From assembly GCF_020268605.1 (NCBI RefSeq), contig NZ_CP084222.1:62001-126000 (forward strand): 64,000 nt of DNA, written 5' to 3'. Source of the stretch: Arsenophonus apicola (GTDB lineage Bacteria; Pseudomonadota; Gammaproteobacteria; Enterobacterales; Enterobacteriaceae). The position numbers and the translations under genes were made by a program. Position 1 is the first letter of the stretch. Every line of letters begins with the position of its first letter. Below, piece by piece: positions 29,601-38,128 of the stretch. Below the pieces are notes generated by a model. It was not told the DNA's origin. It saw only the letters and a program-made list of their open reading frames with translations, and did no database searches.

Positions 29601-31300
29601 TTGTTTCACGCCGAGTAAATAAAGATCCGGTCGCTTTGCAGTTAGCCGGTCAGTGTGAATACGAATCGCTCAGTTGCGATCTCACCAACATAACCGAGGT
29701 GCAATCACTAACCAACTTATTGCAAGCGCATTATAACCCTATACAGGGGATTTTACACTGTGCTGGCGTGCCAGCAGGTGCGCTTATTGCCCGTCACCAG
29801 TGTGTTGAAGATTTCTCTGTGGTTGAGGAAAAAATTCGTAGCTGCGCAGCGCTGGAGATCCTCCAGACACTAGAGCCCCGTTGGATTATCTGCTCCTCCT
29901 CTATGTCAGCTATTCATGGTGGTGTTGGGCAACTCAGTTATGCTTGTGCTAACGGCTATTTGGATGCGTGGGTCGCCGCTAAAGCCGCAAACCAACAAAA
30001 TTGCCAATACCGAACGATCAACTGGGATATCTGGCAGGATGGAGGTATGTCAGTTCAGGAGCTTCCGGCTGGGCTGCGTCGCCATGATAATCTGCTACAT
30101 TTGAGTAGCGGTATCACTCGTCGTGAGGGGGCTGAAATGCTCTATCAAGCCGTGAGTTCACCGCAGATCCAGCAGTTAGTATGCACAACGGGTTTTACCG
30201 AATCGCGCTGGTTTTATCAACAACATCTACCATCCCGTCCATCGGTGGTCATCAGCTCTAATTCCGCTGATAAATTTTCACTACCATTGATTAAAAAATT
30301 GTATGCGGGTCATCTTGGCCTTACAGAGAGTAACAATGATACCTCCTGGGAGAGTATGGGTGGTGACAGCATTCAGGCGCTGGAACTACTGGATGAGTTG
30401 AATAATAAATCGCCTCGTCCATTTACGCTTGCTGAATTTATGCAACTTGATACCCCTGAGGCACTTTATCGTTTTATTACTGAGGATACGGCCAAACCAA
30501 CACAGCAGATCAGTAAGAAGGAAATGGCTCAGATCATTTTACTTCACCCAATTGGCGGTGATCTGTTAGCTTATCGGGAAATGTTGAAGATGCTGGATAA
30601 TCGGGTCGGCGTTATTCAGATCCAAGATCCTATGCTAGCTGGGCAGATACTAGCAGAAGACACCCTGGTTGAACGAGCTGCAGTTTATTGCCGCCAAGTA
30701 TTGTCACAGCTGAAAGACAACTGTCCTCTAATTATTGTGGGATGGTCATTTGGTGCGCTATTAGCTTATCAGATGATAGCTATGTCGGAACTCCAGAGCA
30801 AAAAACCGGTTTTAGTCATGATAGATCCGCTTGCTGCCAACGCGTGGCAAACGCCACCAACAGATGACTCCCAACTGCATGGGTTTGCTAAGGAACTGAA
30901 TTACAAATTGCATGACATTACTCTGCCACAGGTAAAACTTTTGATGGTGGGGGAAAAGAGTGATGGATTAGACCTGTCACCCTTTACGCGAAATTATGTT
31001 GGCAATCTGCTACGAGCTTTCCGACGTAACCTCACTTGCCTGCGTAGTTTCATTCCGAGTTATTCGCCAAGAGTAATGACCTATTTGATTTATGCAAGTC
31101 AGAGCCAACAGGCGATGCAATTCTGGCGTCAACAACTTAAAACCGCCGAGTGTATTTGCATTGAAGGTAACCACTACTCAATTTTGAACAGCAACAACGG
31201 GAAACAACTATTCAGTCAACTAAATCGAATTATCGCCAATGTCATCAGTGATAGCGTTGTGACTAAGTATTCGCCTACGATCGAGCAGGCGGTAACCTAA
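26624..31300 (+). CDS. NRPS/PKS megasynthase, C-terminal part (A-end-T-KS-KR-T-TE), in frame with the preceding part
   Basis: Same frame as the upstream half (22199 + 3n); the first sense codon after the TAG is at 26600, and the ATG at 26624 is only a possible internal restart. It finishes A2 (PSGKIDRAGL near 26790). Then come T2 (FFALGLTSLRLI near 26980), ketosynthase (TGCSSSLVA, active Cys at 27689-27691; VEAHGTATPLGDP near 28090; KSQLGHAGPAAG near 28203), ketoreductase (GGSGGIGQAL near 29527; CSSSMSAIHGGVGQLSYACAN near 29890-29950, catalytic Tyr present), T3 (MGGDSIQAL near 30357) and thioesterase (GWSFGALLAY near 30740; EGNHYSIL near 31165). Between KS and KR there are about 350 residues: a KS-linker-like part and the KR structural part, but no acyltransferase GHSxG motif. 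The unit would add and reduce one ketide and release the product. Confidence 0.88.
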   Translation: MAVMAQQGQLLAYLRLKSPQIQVSTTELYQRLQQWLPAGALKMEFRVVDALSTTPSGKIDRAGLARLLWHPLPDDNLSVQTTIRRQATNQRSVADWRYLLSQLIEKELGRKPSCEQTKFFALGLTSLRLIKIHVALIQAGATTLKLNDLFEHASIDQLSYFLAGETMTPPSITSIATKPTRLTETSADENAIAVIGMAINVSQCADLATFWRAVMDSRELVERDRSLLTIRSDNEERKVAVRSSLSGIFDFDQNWFGISPQEAKRMDPQQRHLLMSVVQALENAGYSSRQDLASVGIMASIGDAFYQRWLERRDCTESRNSDPFFLGLSYQKDFVATKVAYYLGLGGPALTVQTGCSSSLVAVHQACNALNMGDAEMMVVAGVNIDPDAVQGYKWAPGHIFSRQGSTNPFSDNADGTLATNGCGVVILKPLAAARRDYDRIYAVITASAINNDGRDKAGYTAPSVAGQAKVISSALTRAGITADRIGYVEAHGTATPLGDPIEMAALSRAFSSTTGKTNFCHIASVKSQLGHAGPAAGILGLIRAALALYHQVLPANVGYQRANPLLEMDKTPFTTSATSRQWKSDALRYAGVSSFGMGGTNAHLILREPRQEERCSPSIKQQGICLAPLSAATPQALQRLIVQVLNIIRTSSLDLSTLCARLSLHKPQTIRHLGIWSDLAQAQAEMESWLTQGQNNPQILRRIDRLHNSQQLSQVQAQQCRDWLLDEESRWPVSRVNNHPASWQFSTTNFNFAPFMLLPARVPAKLATKQWRYTPCWQRVAQPQMAVADLCLVIGILPDNVQLTARQVLVLSPEEKPDHLLKQAANTAGKVQILWVSSVGESAVELLLSLTHVIQAASQCLPNRTLELNRLTVNALSTAVGEVVLPEQAMLTSALNVIIQEHPQIHCALFDCSVDSLTVAIGYGLSQHGIVHAWRRKQWLKLSYQPLAEQPLHQLPMLLPSGTYVVLGGSGGIGQALVQAIAAIAPHSQFVLVSRRVNKDPVALQLAGQCEYESLSCDLTNITEVQSLTNLLQAHYNPIQGILHCAGVPAGALIARHQCVEDFSVVEEKIRSCAALEILQTLEPRWIICSSSMSAIHGGVGQLSYACANGYLDAWVAAKAANQQNCQYRTINWDIWQDGGMSVQELPAGLRRHDNLLHLSSGITRREGAEMLYQAVSSPQIQQLVCTTGFTESRWFYQQHLPSRPSVVISSNSADKFSLPLIKKLYAGHLGLTESNNDTSWESMGGDSIQALELLDELNNKSPRPFTLAEFMQLDTPEALYRFITEDTAKPTQQISKKEMAQIILLHPIGGDLLAYREMLKMLDNRVGVIQIQDPMLAGQILAEDTLVERAAVYCRQVLSQLKDNCPLIIVGWSFGALLAYQMIAMSELQSKKPVLVMIDPLAANAWQTPPTDDSQLHGFAKELNYKLHDITLPQVKLLMVGEKSDGLDLSPFTRNYVGNLLRAFRRNLTCLRSFIPSYSPRVMTYLIYASQSQQAMQFWRQQLKTAECICIEGNHYSILNSNNGKQLFSQLNRIIANVISDSVVTKYSPTIEQAVT

Positions 31301-31326
31301 CTTCCGAGAGCTAGCCTTGCTTGCAA

Positions 31327-31382
31327 AACCAATCAATGTTGAAGGAAAAAGTGTAAAACAAATCTGACAACATTGATTGGTT
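31327..31382. repeat. 15-bp inverted repeat downstream of the megasynthase
   Basis: Perfect arms AACCAATCAATGTTG (31327-31341) and CAACATTGATTGGTT (31368-31382) flank a 26-base A-rich spacer. It begins 27 bases after the megasynthase stop. A long-looped RNA stem or the remnant ends of a small element are possible. There is no T run, so a classical terminator is not supported. The rest of 31301-31632 holds nothing I can support. Confidence 0.5.
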
Positions 31383-31632
31383 ATATAAAAGGTTCTGACC
31401 TGCGCGGCAAATAGTGCGCACTGGGTGCAGCCTTACAAATCGTATAGACAAAGGCTATAGGTTAAAAAAGTGTATTGGAAACAATATGACGCAAGCTGAC
31501 CCGAAGAAAACTGTGGAGCCACATTAAACCTTTACTGGAGATGAAAAATGGCTCACTTTTAAGCGGGTATTCATAATGGCGTAATTAATTGTTTTATAGA
31601 TTTTTATTTTGTTTGTTATTAGCGATAGTTAA

Positions 31633-32346
31633 ATGCTCACTTCAATCACGACTGGCTCTGCTCCACCTTTTATTCGCTATTTTGAGGTGGGGATGGTTAT
31701 CCATTTACCTTGCTTGCGTTACTATTTGGTCAATTTTGATATTCGTTGTTATCAGGACGAATTATTTGCCTATTTTGCTATTCCTTTTCCTCAATCACTA
31801 AATTCAGCGGTGGTTAAACGTCGAGCAGAATATGTAGCAGTACGATATGCAGCTAAAATACTGCTACAAACTGAAGGATGTAATAACACACCCGGTATTG
31901 GGCGGGATCGCGCACCAGCCTGGCCATCAGGATGGTGTGGTAGCCTTTCCCATACCGACGGATATGCTATCGCGCTTGTAACGTCGCAGGAAGCAGGTCT
32001 AATACCCGGCGTCGATATCGAGACATTCTCTTCGTTAACTATCAGAGAGACAGCAAATCTTTTTTCTTCTTTGGATGAACAAGTACTGCTGGTGGATAGT
32101 GGTATTGATTATGAACTTGCATTATTAATTACATTTTCTGCTAAAGAAAGTTTATTCAAAGCGCTTTACCCTGAAGTCAGACATTTCTTTGGTTTTGAAG
32201 CAGCCAGAGTTTGTAAAATAGAGGTTTTATATCAACGAATTACACTGGAATTGACCCAATCGCTCACTCAGTATCGTGCAAAAGGTAGCCAGATAGTGGG
32301 CTATTATATCTTGCGCGACAATAAGGTTATTACTTTCTTTGCCTGA
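31633..32346 (+). CDS. 4'-phosphopantetheinyl transferase (EntD/Sfp superfamily)
   Basis: 237 residues. It transfers phosphopantetheine from coenzyme A to the carrier-domain serine, converting the three or four T domains of the upstream synthases to their active form. Visible family motifs are GSLSHTDGYAIA (substrate/CoA contact), PGVDIETFSS (metal-binding D/E) and ITFSAKESLFKALYP, matching the (W/F)xxKEAxxK signature. An ATG without a strong ribosome site starts it, and a start slightly downstream is possible. It is on the same strand, 330 bases after the megasynthase, and its presence ties the locus together as a self-contained pathway. No lesion is seen, unlike in the two synthase genes. 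Confidence 0.9.
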   Translation: MLTSITTGSAPPFIRYFEVGMVIHLPCLRYYLVNFDIRCYQDELFAYFAIPFPQSLNSAVVKRRAEYVAVRYAAKILLQTEGCNNTPGIGRDRAPAWPSGWCGSLSHTDGYAIALVTSQEAGLIPGVDIETFSSLTIRETANLFSSLDEQVLLVDSGIDYELALLITFSAKESLFKALYPEVRHFFGFEAARVCKIEVLYQRITLELTQSLTQYRAKGSQIVGYYILRDNKVITFFA

Positions 32347-32472
32347 AATATCTTAGGTTATCTCTCAAGATAACCACGCTTATAGCTAGGGGTAAGTAAA
32401 AGAAATTTTTTAGGCAGTACTAATGGAGAGAAGAACCCAATTAAGCGAGAACAGCAGTCGATCAAAATAATA

Positions 32473-32508
32473 TCACCAAAATTTATTTGGTGAGGCTTTA
32501 TTATTTTT
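32473..32508 (+). terminator. Probable terminator after the PPTase gene
   Basis: Stem TCACCAAA / TTTGGTGA with a 5-base loop (32473-32493), followed by GGCTTTATTATTTTT. It lies about 130 bases after the PPTase stop. The T tract is interrupted, so this is moderate evidence for the end of the NRPS/PKS operon. Confidence 0.45.
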
Positions 32509-32737
32509 AAATTGAATAACAGTAAAGTAATTGTAGATTGAAAGTGACTATAGCAAATTTATCATCCTAAATGTAACAATGCCTGTAAATATAATCATAA
32601 ATGTGGAATGTAAAACTGCGTTAATAATTTTATTCAATATAAATATATCAACTAATTAATCTTTGTAATATGTTATCAATAACAATGGTGAGTTTTTGTT
32701 TGGGTTTTTACATAATTTGCGAGGATAGGATAATACT

Positions 32738-33631
32738 ATGTTTTTCAAACATCGAATAAAATTTGTTGGGTTGGTCTTGTTTATTACGGCTGTCTGTAGT
32801 AACGCAAATGCTTATATAATTAATGACACTCAGTTGACTAACATTGTTAAGCAAGAAGAAAAAAAACTAAATTCTCGTATTGGTGTTGCTGTTATTGATA
32901 CAGCGGATAATATCACTGTAAGTTATCGAGGTAATGAAAGATTCCCTCTAAACAGCACTTTTAAAGCGTTGCTATGTGGTATGTTGTTAAATCAGGTGGA
33001 TGATAGAAAAATAGTATTGACGGAAAGTATTCAATTTCAGAAAGGGCAATTGGTTGCTTACTCTCCTGTAACTGAAAAATTTATCGCTCCTTTATCGATG
33101 AATTGGCAACAATTATGCAATGCTGCAATTAGTTACAGTGATAATACGGCAGCTAATCTCATTGAGAAAAAAATAGGAGGCCCAGCTAGTTTTACCCGTT
33201 TTTTACGTAGCATAGGTGATTCTATTACCCGGCTCGATCGTTTTGAACCAGAATTGAATAGTGCTATACCGGGTGATCTGCGTGATACTACAACTCCAGT
33301 GGCTATTAGCCAAACATTACAAAAATTGGTTCTTGGTGATGTGTTGCAGCCTTCATCGCGTCAGCAATTAAGACAGTGGATGGAAGATGACAAAGTCGCG
33401 AATGCGTTATTACGTTCCGTTCTGCCAGCAAAGTGGAAAATTGCTGATAAAACAGGTGCCGGAGATTATGGCTCCAGATCGATTATCAGTCTGGTTTGGC
33501 CAGAAAACCGTCAGCCGTTAATCGTTTCTATCTATATTACACAAACAAAAGCAACTCTAACCCAAAGTAATGAAGCTATTGCTCGTATTGGTAAAGCCAT
33601 ATTTTCCTTAACGGATATGAAAGATCAGTAA
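32738..33631 (+). CDS. bla: Class A beta-lactamase (CARB/PSE-like)
   Basis: 297 residues with a signal peptide (cleavage probably after NANA, residue 25). The enzyme is periplasmic and hydrolyses beta-lactams through an acyl-serine intermediate. All class A elements are there: STFK with Ser73/Lys76 (Ambler 70/73), SDN at 134-136 (Ambler 130-132), EPELN with Glu170 (Ambler 166) and KTG at 238-240 (Ambler 234-236). Blocks such as YSPVTEK, RLDRFEPELN, GDLRDTTTPVAI and LLRSVLPAKW resemble the carbenicillinases (CARB/PSE) I remember. Those carry RSG at Ambler 234-236, whereas this one keeps the commoner KTG. It lies 390 bases after the PPTase and has its own upstream gap, so it is probably transcribed alone. 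No ampR-type regulator is adjacent. Confidence 0.93.
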   Translation: MFFKHRIKFVGLVLFITAVCSNANAYIINDTQLTNIVKQEEKKLNSRIGVAVIDTADNITVSYRGNERFPLNSTFKALLCGMLLNQVDDRKIVLTESIQFQKGQLVAYSPVTEKFIAPLSMNWQQLCNAAISYSDNTAANLIEKKIGGPASFTRFLRSIGDSITRLDRFEPELNSAIPGDLRDTTTPVAISQTLQKLVLGDVLQPSSRQQLRQWMEDDKVANALLRSVLPAKWKIADKTGAGDYGSRSIISLVWPENRQPLIVSIYITQTKATLTQSNEAIARIGKAIFSLTDMKDQ

Positions 33632-33850
33632 CATTTTTTAAAATGCCTTGCGGGTACAAGAATTTTAGTTGTCACATATTAAATTGTTTTCCGTTGTTCA
33701 TATCCTTTTTTTCAGACTAAATTTGGTTTGGTGCTTTTTCCTTTTAAAGTCATTTTTCAACTTACTAATTTGTGAACGGTATACAGCTCAAACCTATTTT
33801 TTCTGAACTATTTGTTGATTAAAAAAATTATACTCTACAGTTAATTTTAC

Positions 33851-34834
33851 TTATTTTTCAGCCAGCCAAGGTGATTTTGTACTCCAAAAAATAATATTGG
33901 CTCCGAGATAATCTTCAGCAAATTGTACAAACTCGGCCTTGCTAAATGGCTTACCCGTCTTTTTATTTATATAGGTTAAGGTTGGTTCCTGCACTGCCAT
34001 GGCAACAAGTGTTAATTTATTTTTGTATTGATTGAAGAAGGGGTATGAGTTTTTAATTTGTGCCTTACGGTTGGGGACAATATCTGGACCTCCGAGGCCA
34101 ATGTTATGAGCACTGGCGAACTTGAATAATCGGCTCATATAATTTTTGTCATTGTTCCATTCGCACGGCCAGAAATTAACATATTGCACTACATGTGACT
34201 TGGTAAACACCTTTCGTGCAAAGGCGAGATTTTCTATTTCACTGGCGAAGTAATTATCACAGGAAAATCCTTTAGGTAGAGCTTTCTCATCTAAATCAAT
34301 GGCAGTTTCAGGTAAGTTCACTCCATATATCTGGCCATCAAAACGCTTAGCAAGTGCAGCCAATAGCGCTTGATAACGATGACGTACGGCAGGAACCCAT
34401 TGCTGTGCCACCCAACCAGAACCTACCATATTTCCCTCACCTGGATTATCAAACTGTGGTGATAGTCCACCGTTATAGGTTGGATCATTCAACAGATAAT
34501 CAGGGACGTATCGGGCGTTTGGCTCGAAAAATCGATCTTGGATCTGGATAAATAATTTTTTTCTTGCTTTCTTAAGGCGTGACAGATCCTTTTCAATTTT
34601 TGAGAAGTCATATTTGTCCTTCTCGGGTTCAAGCAAACGCCAATTGTAAACAATCTGTACGCCATGAATGTCGCTACGTTCTAAAATGGCTGATACCGAT
34701 TCGAAATCATCGGAACTGGTATAAATGAAGTTTTTTGGTTCTTTAGCAAAGGTTGATAGTGGCGTTGCAATAATGAGGCTAACCGCTACGATAATGATTT
34801 TTTGTCTGATTATTTTTTTGATGATAGTAAACAT
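33851..34834 (-). CDS. Secreted protein, possible TIM-barrel glycosidase-like, function unknown
   Basis: About 327 residues. A GTG at 34843 also opens the frame, but the ATG at 34834 with GTGGAT upstream gives a clean signal peptide (basic IIKKIIRQK, hydrophobic IIIVAVSLIIATPL, then STFAK). The mature part has the rhythm of a glycoside-hydrolase barrel: GVQIVYNWRLLEPEKDKYDF near the N-terminus, KLFIQIQDRFFEPNARYVPDYL, GVNLPETAIDLDE (a candidate acid), YVNFWPCEW, NIGLGGPDIVP, and AMAVQEPTLTY with another glutamate. This pattern is like the beta-galactosidase/cellulase clan, but I do not recognise a specific family. It is alone on the minus strand between plus-strand genes. Periplasmic or extracellular location is likely. 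Confidence 0.6.
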   Translation of the reverse strand: MFTIIKKIIRQKIIIVAVSLIIATPLSTFAKEPKNFIYTSSDDFESVSAILERSDIHGVQIVYNWRLLEPEKDKYDFSKIEKDLSRLKKARKKLFIQIQDRFFEPNARYVPDYLLNDPTYNGGLSPQFDNPGEGNMVGSGWVAQQWVPAVRHRYQALLAALAKRFDGQIYGVNLPETAIDLDEKALPKGFSCDNYFASEIENLAFARKVFTKSHVVQYVNFWPCEWNNDKNYMSRLFKFASAHNIGLGGPDIVPNRKAQIKNSYPFFNQYKNKLTLVAMAVQEPTLTYINKKTGKPFSKAEFVQFAEDYLGANIIFWSTKSPWLAEK

Positions 34835-34843
34835 GATATCCAC

Positions 34844-35577
34844 ACATTCATTACTTATAAGTCAAAATCTAGCACAAACAACACGTGATGCGCTATGTTT
34901 TTAATGGGTGGCAACTGCCCTAGTTTAATGGACAGGAAGGATGATATTTTTATGAGTATTACAGCAAAGACAATGATGATTATTACTGAACAAATAGTAA
35001 TTAAAACATTACTATGAAAATTTATTATGTGGTATTTAGCATGATTATAATTATATTAAATAATTAATGTCTATGATTGATTCTTGTGATCCTTATAAAA
35101 CATAATCGTCATCTTTTTAATTAGGTAAAATAGCTGCAATGTAATTGTTGTAATGGACACTCTAATAGCTATTAAATGATTAATATAATTAATAAATATA
35201 AACGACAATTTTTTCCAATCACAAAAGATATACGAGTTTTTTTACTATTAGTCAGTTAACAGTAATCCTTTTTTTAGCTAATTTATTATAAAAAATATTT
35301 TTTTATAAAAATAGAGAATAATATTTTTTATTTTATATGTTAAAAATACAATTATTTTCAGCATAAATAACCAACTGTTCATTTATGGGATGGATATTTC
35401 TTTACACTGTTAATAGATTTTTGATAGGGTAATTTTACTTATTTCTATAGGATGGTGTTGTTATATGGTTACTCATTTTTTATTCAAGTGATGCAACTAA
35501 ATTTACAATGTAAATTAAAATAACGTTAAAGAAATCATAGCAAGAACATTTTTATTTTAATGTCAGGGAGTGATTTT
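34844..35577. other. AT-rich intergenic stretch
   Basis: About 730 bases without a supportable gene between two divergently transcribed units. It is extremely AT-rich, with many TATAAT-like hexamers, so no promoter can be singled out. It probably contains the promoters of the flanking genes and remnants of deleted genes. Confidence 0.4.
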
Positions 35578-35787
35578 GTGAAAGTTTTTTACTATTTTTT
35601 CATCGTAATGAATACTGGTTTAGCCATATTTAAACTTAAATTTCTATTATATTTTTTCTTGATAAATAAATTATTAAATAATGTTATTCAGATTAATTAT
35701 TTTAAAAATTTATTTTATCTCGATACTTTTCTTTTAGATAATAAGCAAAATTATCAGATTAATTCTGCTGTAGGGCAATATCAATAG
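35578..35787 (+). CDS. Possible small hydrophobic protein upstream of the exporter gene
   Basis: A 69-residue frame starting at GTG 35578 with AGGGAG eight bases upstream, an unusually good ribosome site for a spurious frame. It reads MKVFYYFFIVMNTGLAIF followed by a second hydrophobic segment, and ends with a polar Asn/Gln-rich tail. It ends 22 bases before the MMPL-type exporter gene, so it may be a leader or an accessory membrane peptide. Composition follows the AT bias and no family is recognised. It could be chance. Confidence 0.25.
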   Translation: MKVFYYFFIVMNTGLAIFKLKFLLYFFLINKLLNNVIQINYFKNLFYLDTFLLDNKQNYQINSAVGQYQ

Positions 35788-35809
35788 ATGCTTTTTACAC
35801 TGATTAACG

Positions 35810-38128
35810 ATGAAGCCCCCCGTTCTGCTGATTAAATTTTTGCACTGGGGTGCCGTTATCTGGCTCTTTATTTGTTTGCTATTAATAGCATTATTAGCAT
35901 TGTTACCGAATGTACGATTTAGTGACGATATCTTAACCTGGTTACCGCAAAAAAATTTACACCATCCATCTCCCTCGCTTGATAATGATTTTGAGCCGCC
36001 GTTCGAACGGCAATTACTGTGGTTGATAAGTCCGGGAAAGCAACTAGATTCATCGGTTGCAGAACATTGGATAGCATTATTGCGTTTAGAACCCAGTATT
36101 GATTATGTTAAAGGCCCGATTGATACGCAACGACAGAAACAACTAGAAGCAAGGATTCTTACTCATTGCAGTGAAGATGATCAACTGCCAGCGAAGCCAG
36201 TATTACAAAATCATAATAATGCTCATGCTCAGTGGATATTTTCTCAAATTTATGACGTTTTAGTTGATCATTACAAAAATTCTACTATTGATCCTCTAAT
36301 ACAAATGCCTGATACGTGGCAAAAGTTAGCACAAAATACCAGTCAGTTATGTATACAAAATGGTTGGATTATAATACAAGATTATCAAGGGCAATATTGG
36401 TATCTGATTTATGGAGAGCTGGTAAATTCTTCTTTTAATATGCATAGCATCGATCAGCTAGTTACGAATTTAGAAACCAGAGCGAAGCAATTTACGATTG
36501 ATTATCCGCAGGCACAAATTTTATCACGTGGTACTTTTCTATATAGTGATTATAAAAGCCAGCAGATAAAACAAGATATTTTGATCTTTGGCATTATTGC
36601 CATATTGGGAATGGGCTCACTGATATTGATTGTTTTTCGTTCACTTCTTGCATTATTACTCTGTTTTTTATCGATTGGTATTGGTGCGTTAGTTGCTACT
36701 GTTACTACGTTATACGTTTTTGGTGAATTATATTTAATTACGTTAGTAATGAATATAAGCATCATAGGACTATCGGTAGACTATTCTCTTTACTATCTTA
36801 CAGAACGTATGGTTTATGGCCATGAAGCAAATCCTTGGCAAAGTCTTAGAAAAATACAAGCGACGTTATTATTAGTACTTATTACTACTGTAACTGCTTA
36901 TATTATTATGATGTTTACGCCTTTTCCTGAAATCTGCCAAATGATATTTTTCGCTGCGATAAGCTTTATTGGCTCATATTTAACGGTTGTTTTGTGGTTT
37001 CCATGGTTATGTCGTGGCATACCTGTACGGGCAGTACCTGCTAAAACTTTCATTTTGCTTTGGTTTAGAGTTTGGCAACGATACAAAATGCTACGTATTG
37101 GATTACCACTTTTTGTTGGTGTAGTGTCATTAGGTGGATTGGTAATGTTTAAAAATAATAATGATGTCTCTTCGCTTCAGGTGTTGCCTTCAGTGATTTT
37201 ATCTCAGGAAACAATCATAAGTTTAACCAGTAACAAGAGTGATCAAAAATGGTTTATGATTTATGGTGATAATTCTAAAGAAACATTCAAGCGGCTTAAA
37301 GCTTCTATTATGAAACTCAATATAGCGAAAAAACGTGGTTGGTTGACGAATTATCATCTTATTCCTTTTGACTCAGAACAAAATCAATATCGCGATACAG
37401 CCTTTATTGGCAATCTAATGTTGAAAGAAGACCAAGCCAATCATTATACAGGTAATGTTTTAGATAAATTAAAGATGACTTTAATGTTAAGTCAAATTGA
37501 GCAATATACTGAAAATTCCGTTAATGAAAGTTGGCGTTTGATATGGACAACTTTGCCGGATGGTAGAAATGGTATTTTAATTCCGGTAGATGGGGTCAAC
37601 AATAGTGCAGCGCTTTCAGCCTTGGCTGAAGCGCTTCCAGGGGTCGAATGGATAGATAGCAAAGCGGTATTTAATGAAATATTTATCCTATATCGAATGA
37701 TTATTGCGGGATTGCTATTTGCGGCACTTGGCGTGATAGCTGCCTGTATGATAGCTAAATTGGGTCTATGTCATGGGGTAATTAGTTTATTACCCTCAGT
37801 ATTATCATTAGTCAGTAGCCTTGCTATGCTTGCATTTACTGGACATTGCCTAAATATTTTTTCACTATTAGCATTAGTTTTAGTACTGGGCATTGGTGTT
37901 AACTATACATTTTTTCTGACTAATGCTAATAATGAACCACTTTGCGCTTTATTTTCGATTACTCTAGCTATGATGACAACACTTTTGACTTTAAGTGTAC
38001 TAATTTTTAGTAATAGCTTAACAATTAGTAGTTTTGGTATTGTTTTATGTAGTGGGATTTTTGTTGCTTATTTGTTATCACCAATGGTGATGTTTAAATG
38101 TAAAGAAAAAAATTACTATAAAATTTAG
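35810..38128 (+). CDS. MMPL/RND-type membrane exporter
   Basis: 772 residues with the RND superfamily layout in two halves. Helix 1 is at about residues 12-35 (WGAVIWLFICLLLIALLALL). A soluble domain to about residue 250 (with FSDDILTWLPQ just after the helix) is followed by five helices to about 430. A further helix, a second soluble domain and a final five-helix block starting at LYRMIIAGLLFAALGV complete it. The segment NISIIGLSVDYSLYYLTERM has the GxxxDY motif of the proton-relay helix in MMPL proteins, and GIGVNYTFFLTNA is its degenerate twin. Such predicted exporters commonly accompany lipid or aryl-polyene biosynthesis genes, none of which are seen here. Cargo is therefore unknown. The start has only a weak ribosome site. 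Confidence 0.8.
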   Translation: MKPPVLLIKFLHWGAVIWLFICLLLIALLALLPNVRFSDDILTWLPQKNLHHPSPSLDNDFEPPFERQLLWLISPGKQLDSSVAEHWIALLRLEPSIDYVKGPIDTQRQKQLEARILTHCSEDDQLPAKPVLQNHNNAHAQWIFSQIYDVLVDHYKNSTIDPLIQMPDTWQKLAQNTSQLCIQNGWIIIQDYQGQYWYLIYGELVNSSFNMHSIDQLVTNLETRAKQFTIDYPQAQILSRGTFLYSDYKSQQIKQDILIFGIIAILGMGSLILIVFRSLLALLLCFLSIGIGALVATVTTLYVFGELYLITLVMNISIIGLSVDYSLYYLTERMVYGHEANPWQSLRKIQATLLLVLITTVTAYIIMMFTPFPEICQMIFFAAISFIGSYLTVVLWFPWLCRGIPVRAVPAKTFILLWFRVWQRYKMLRIGLPLFVGVVSLGGLVMFKNNNDVSSLQVLPSVILSQETIISLTSNKSDQKWFMIYGDNSKETFKRLKASIMKLNIAKKRGWLTNYHLIPFDSEQNQYRDTAFIGNLMLKEDQANHYTGNVLDKLKMTLMLSQIEQYTENSVNESWRLIWTTLPDGRNGILIPVDGVNNSAALSALAEALPGVEWIDSKAVFNEIFILYRMIIAGLLFAALGVIAACMIAKLGLCHGVISLLPSVLSLVSSLAMLAFTGHCLNIFSLLALVLVLGIGVNYTFFLTNANNEPLCALFSITLAMMTTLLTLSVLIFSNSLTISSFGIVLCSGIFVAYLLSPMVMFKCKEKNYYKI

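Noticed and set aside
11593..33700. Direct repeat of the selC 3' end as an island attachment site
   Set aside because: I looked for TCTTCCACCA-like copies across the island and saw none; a proper search may still find a diverged one.
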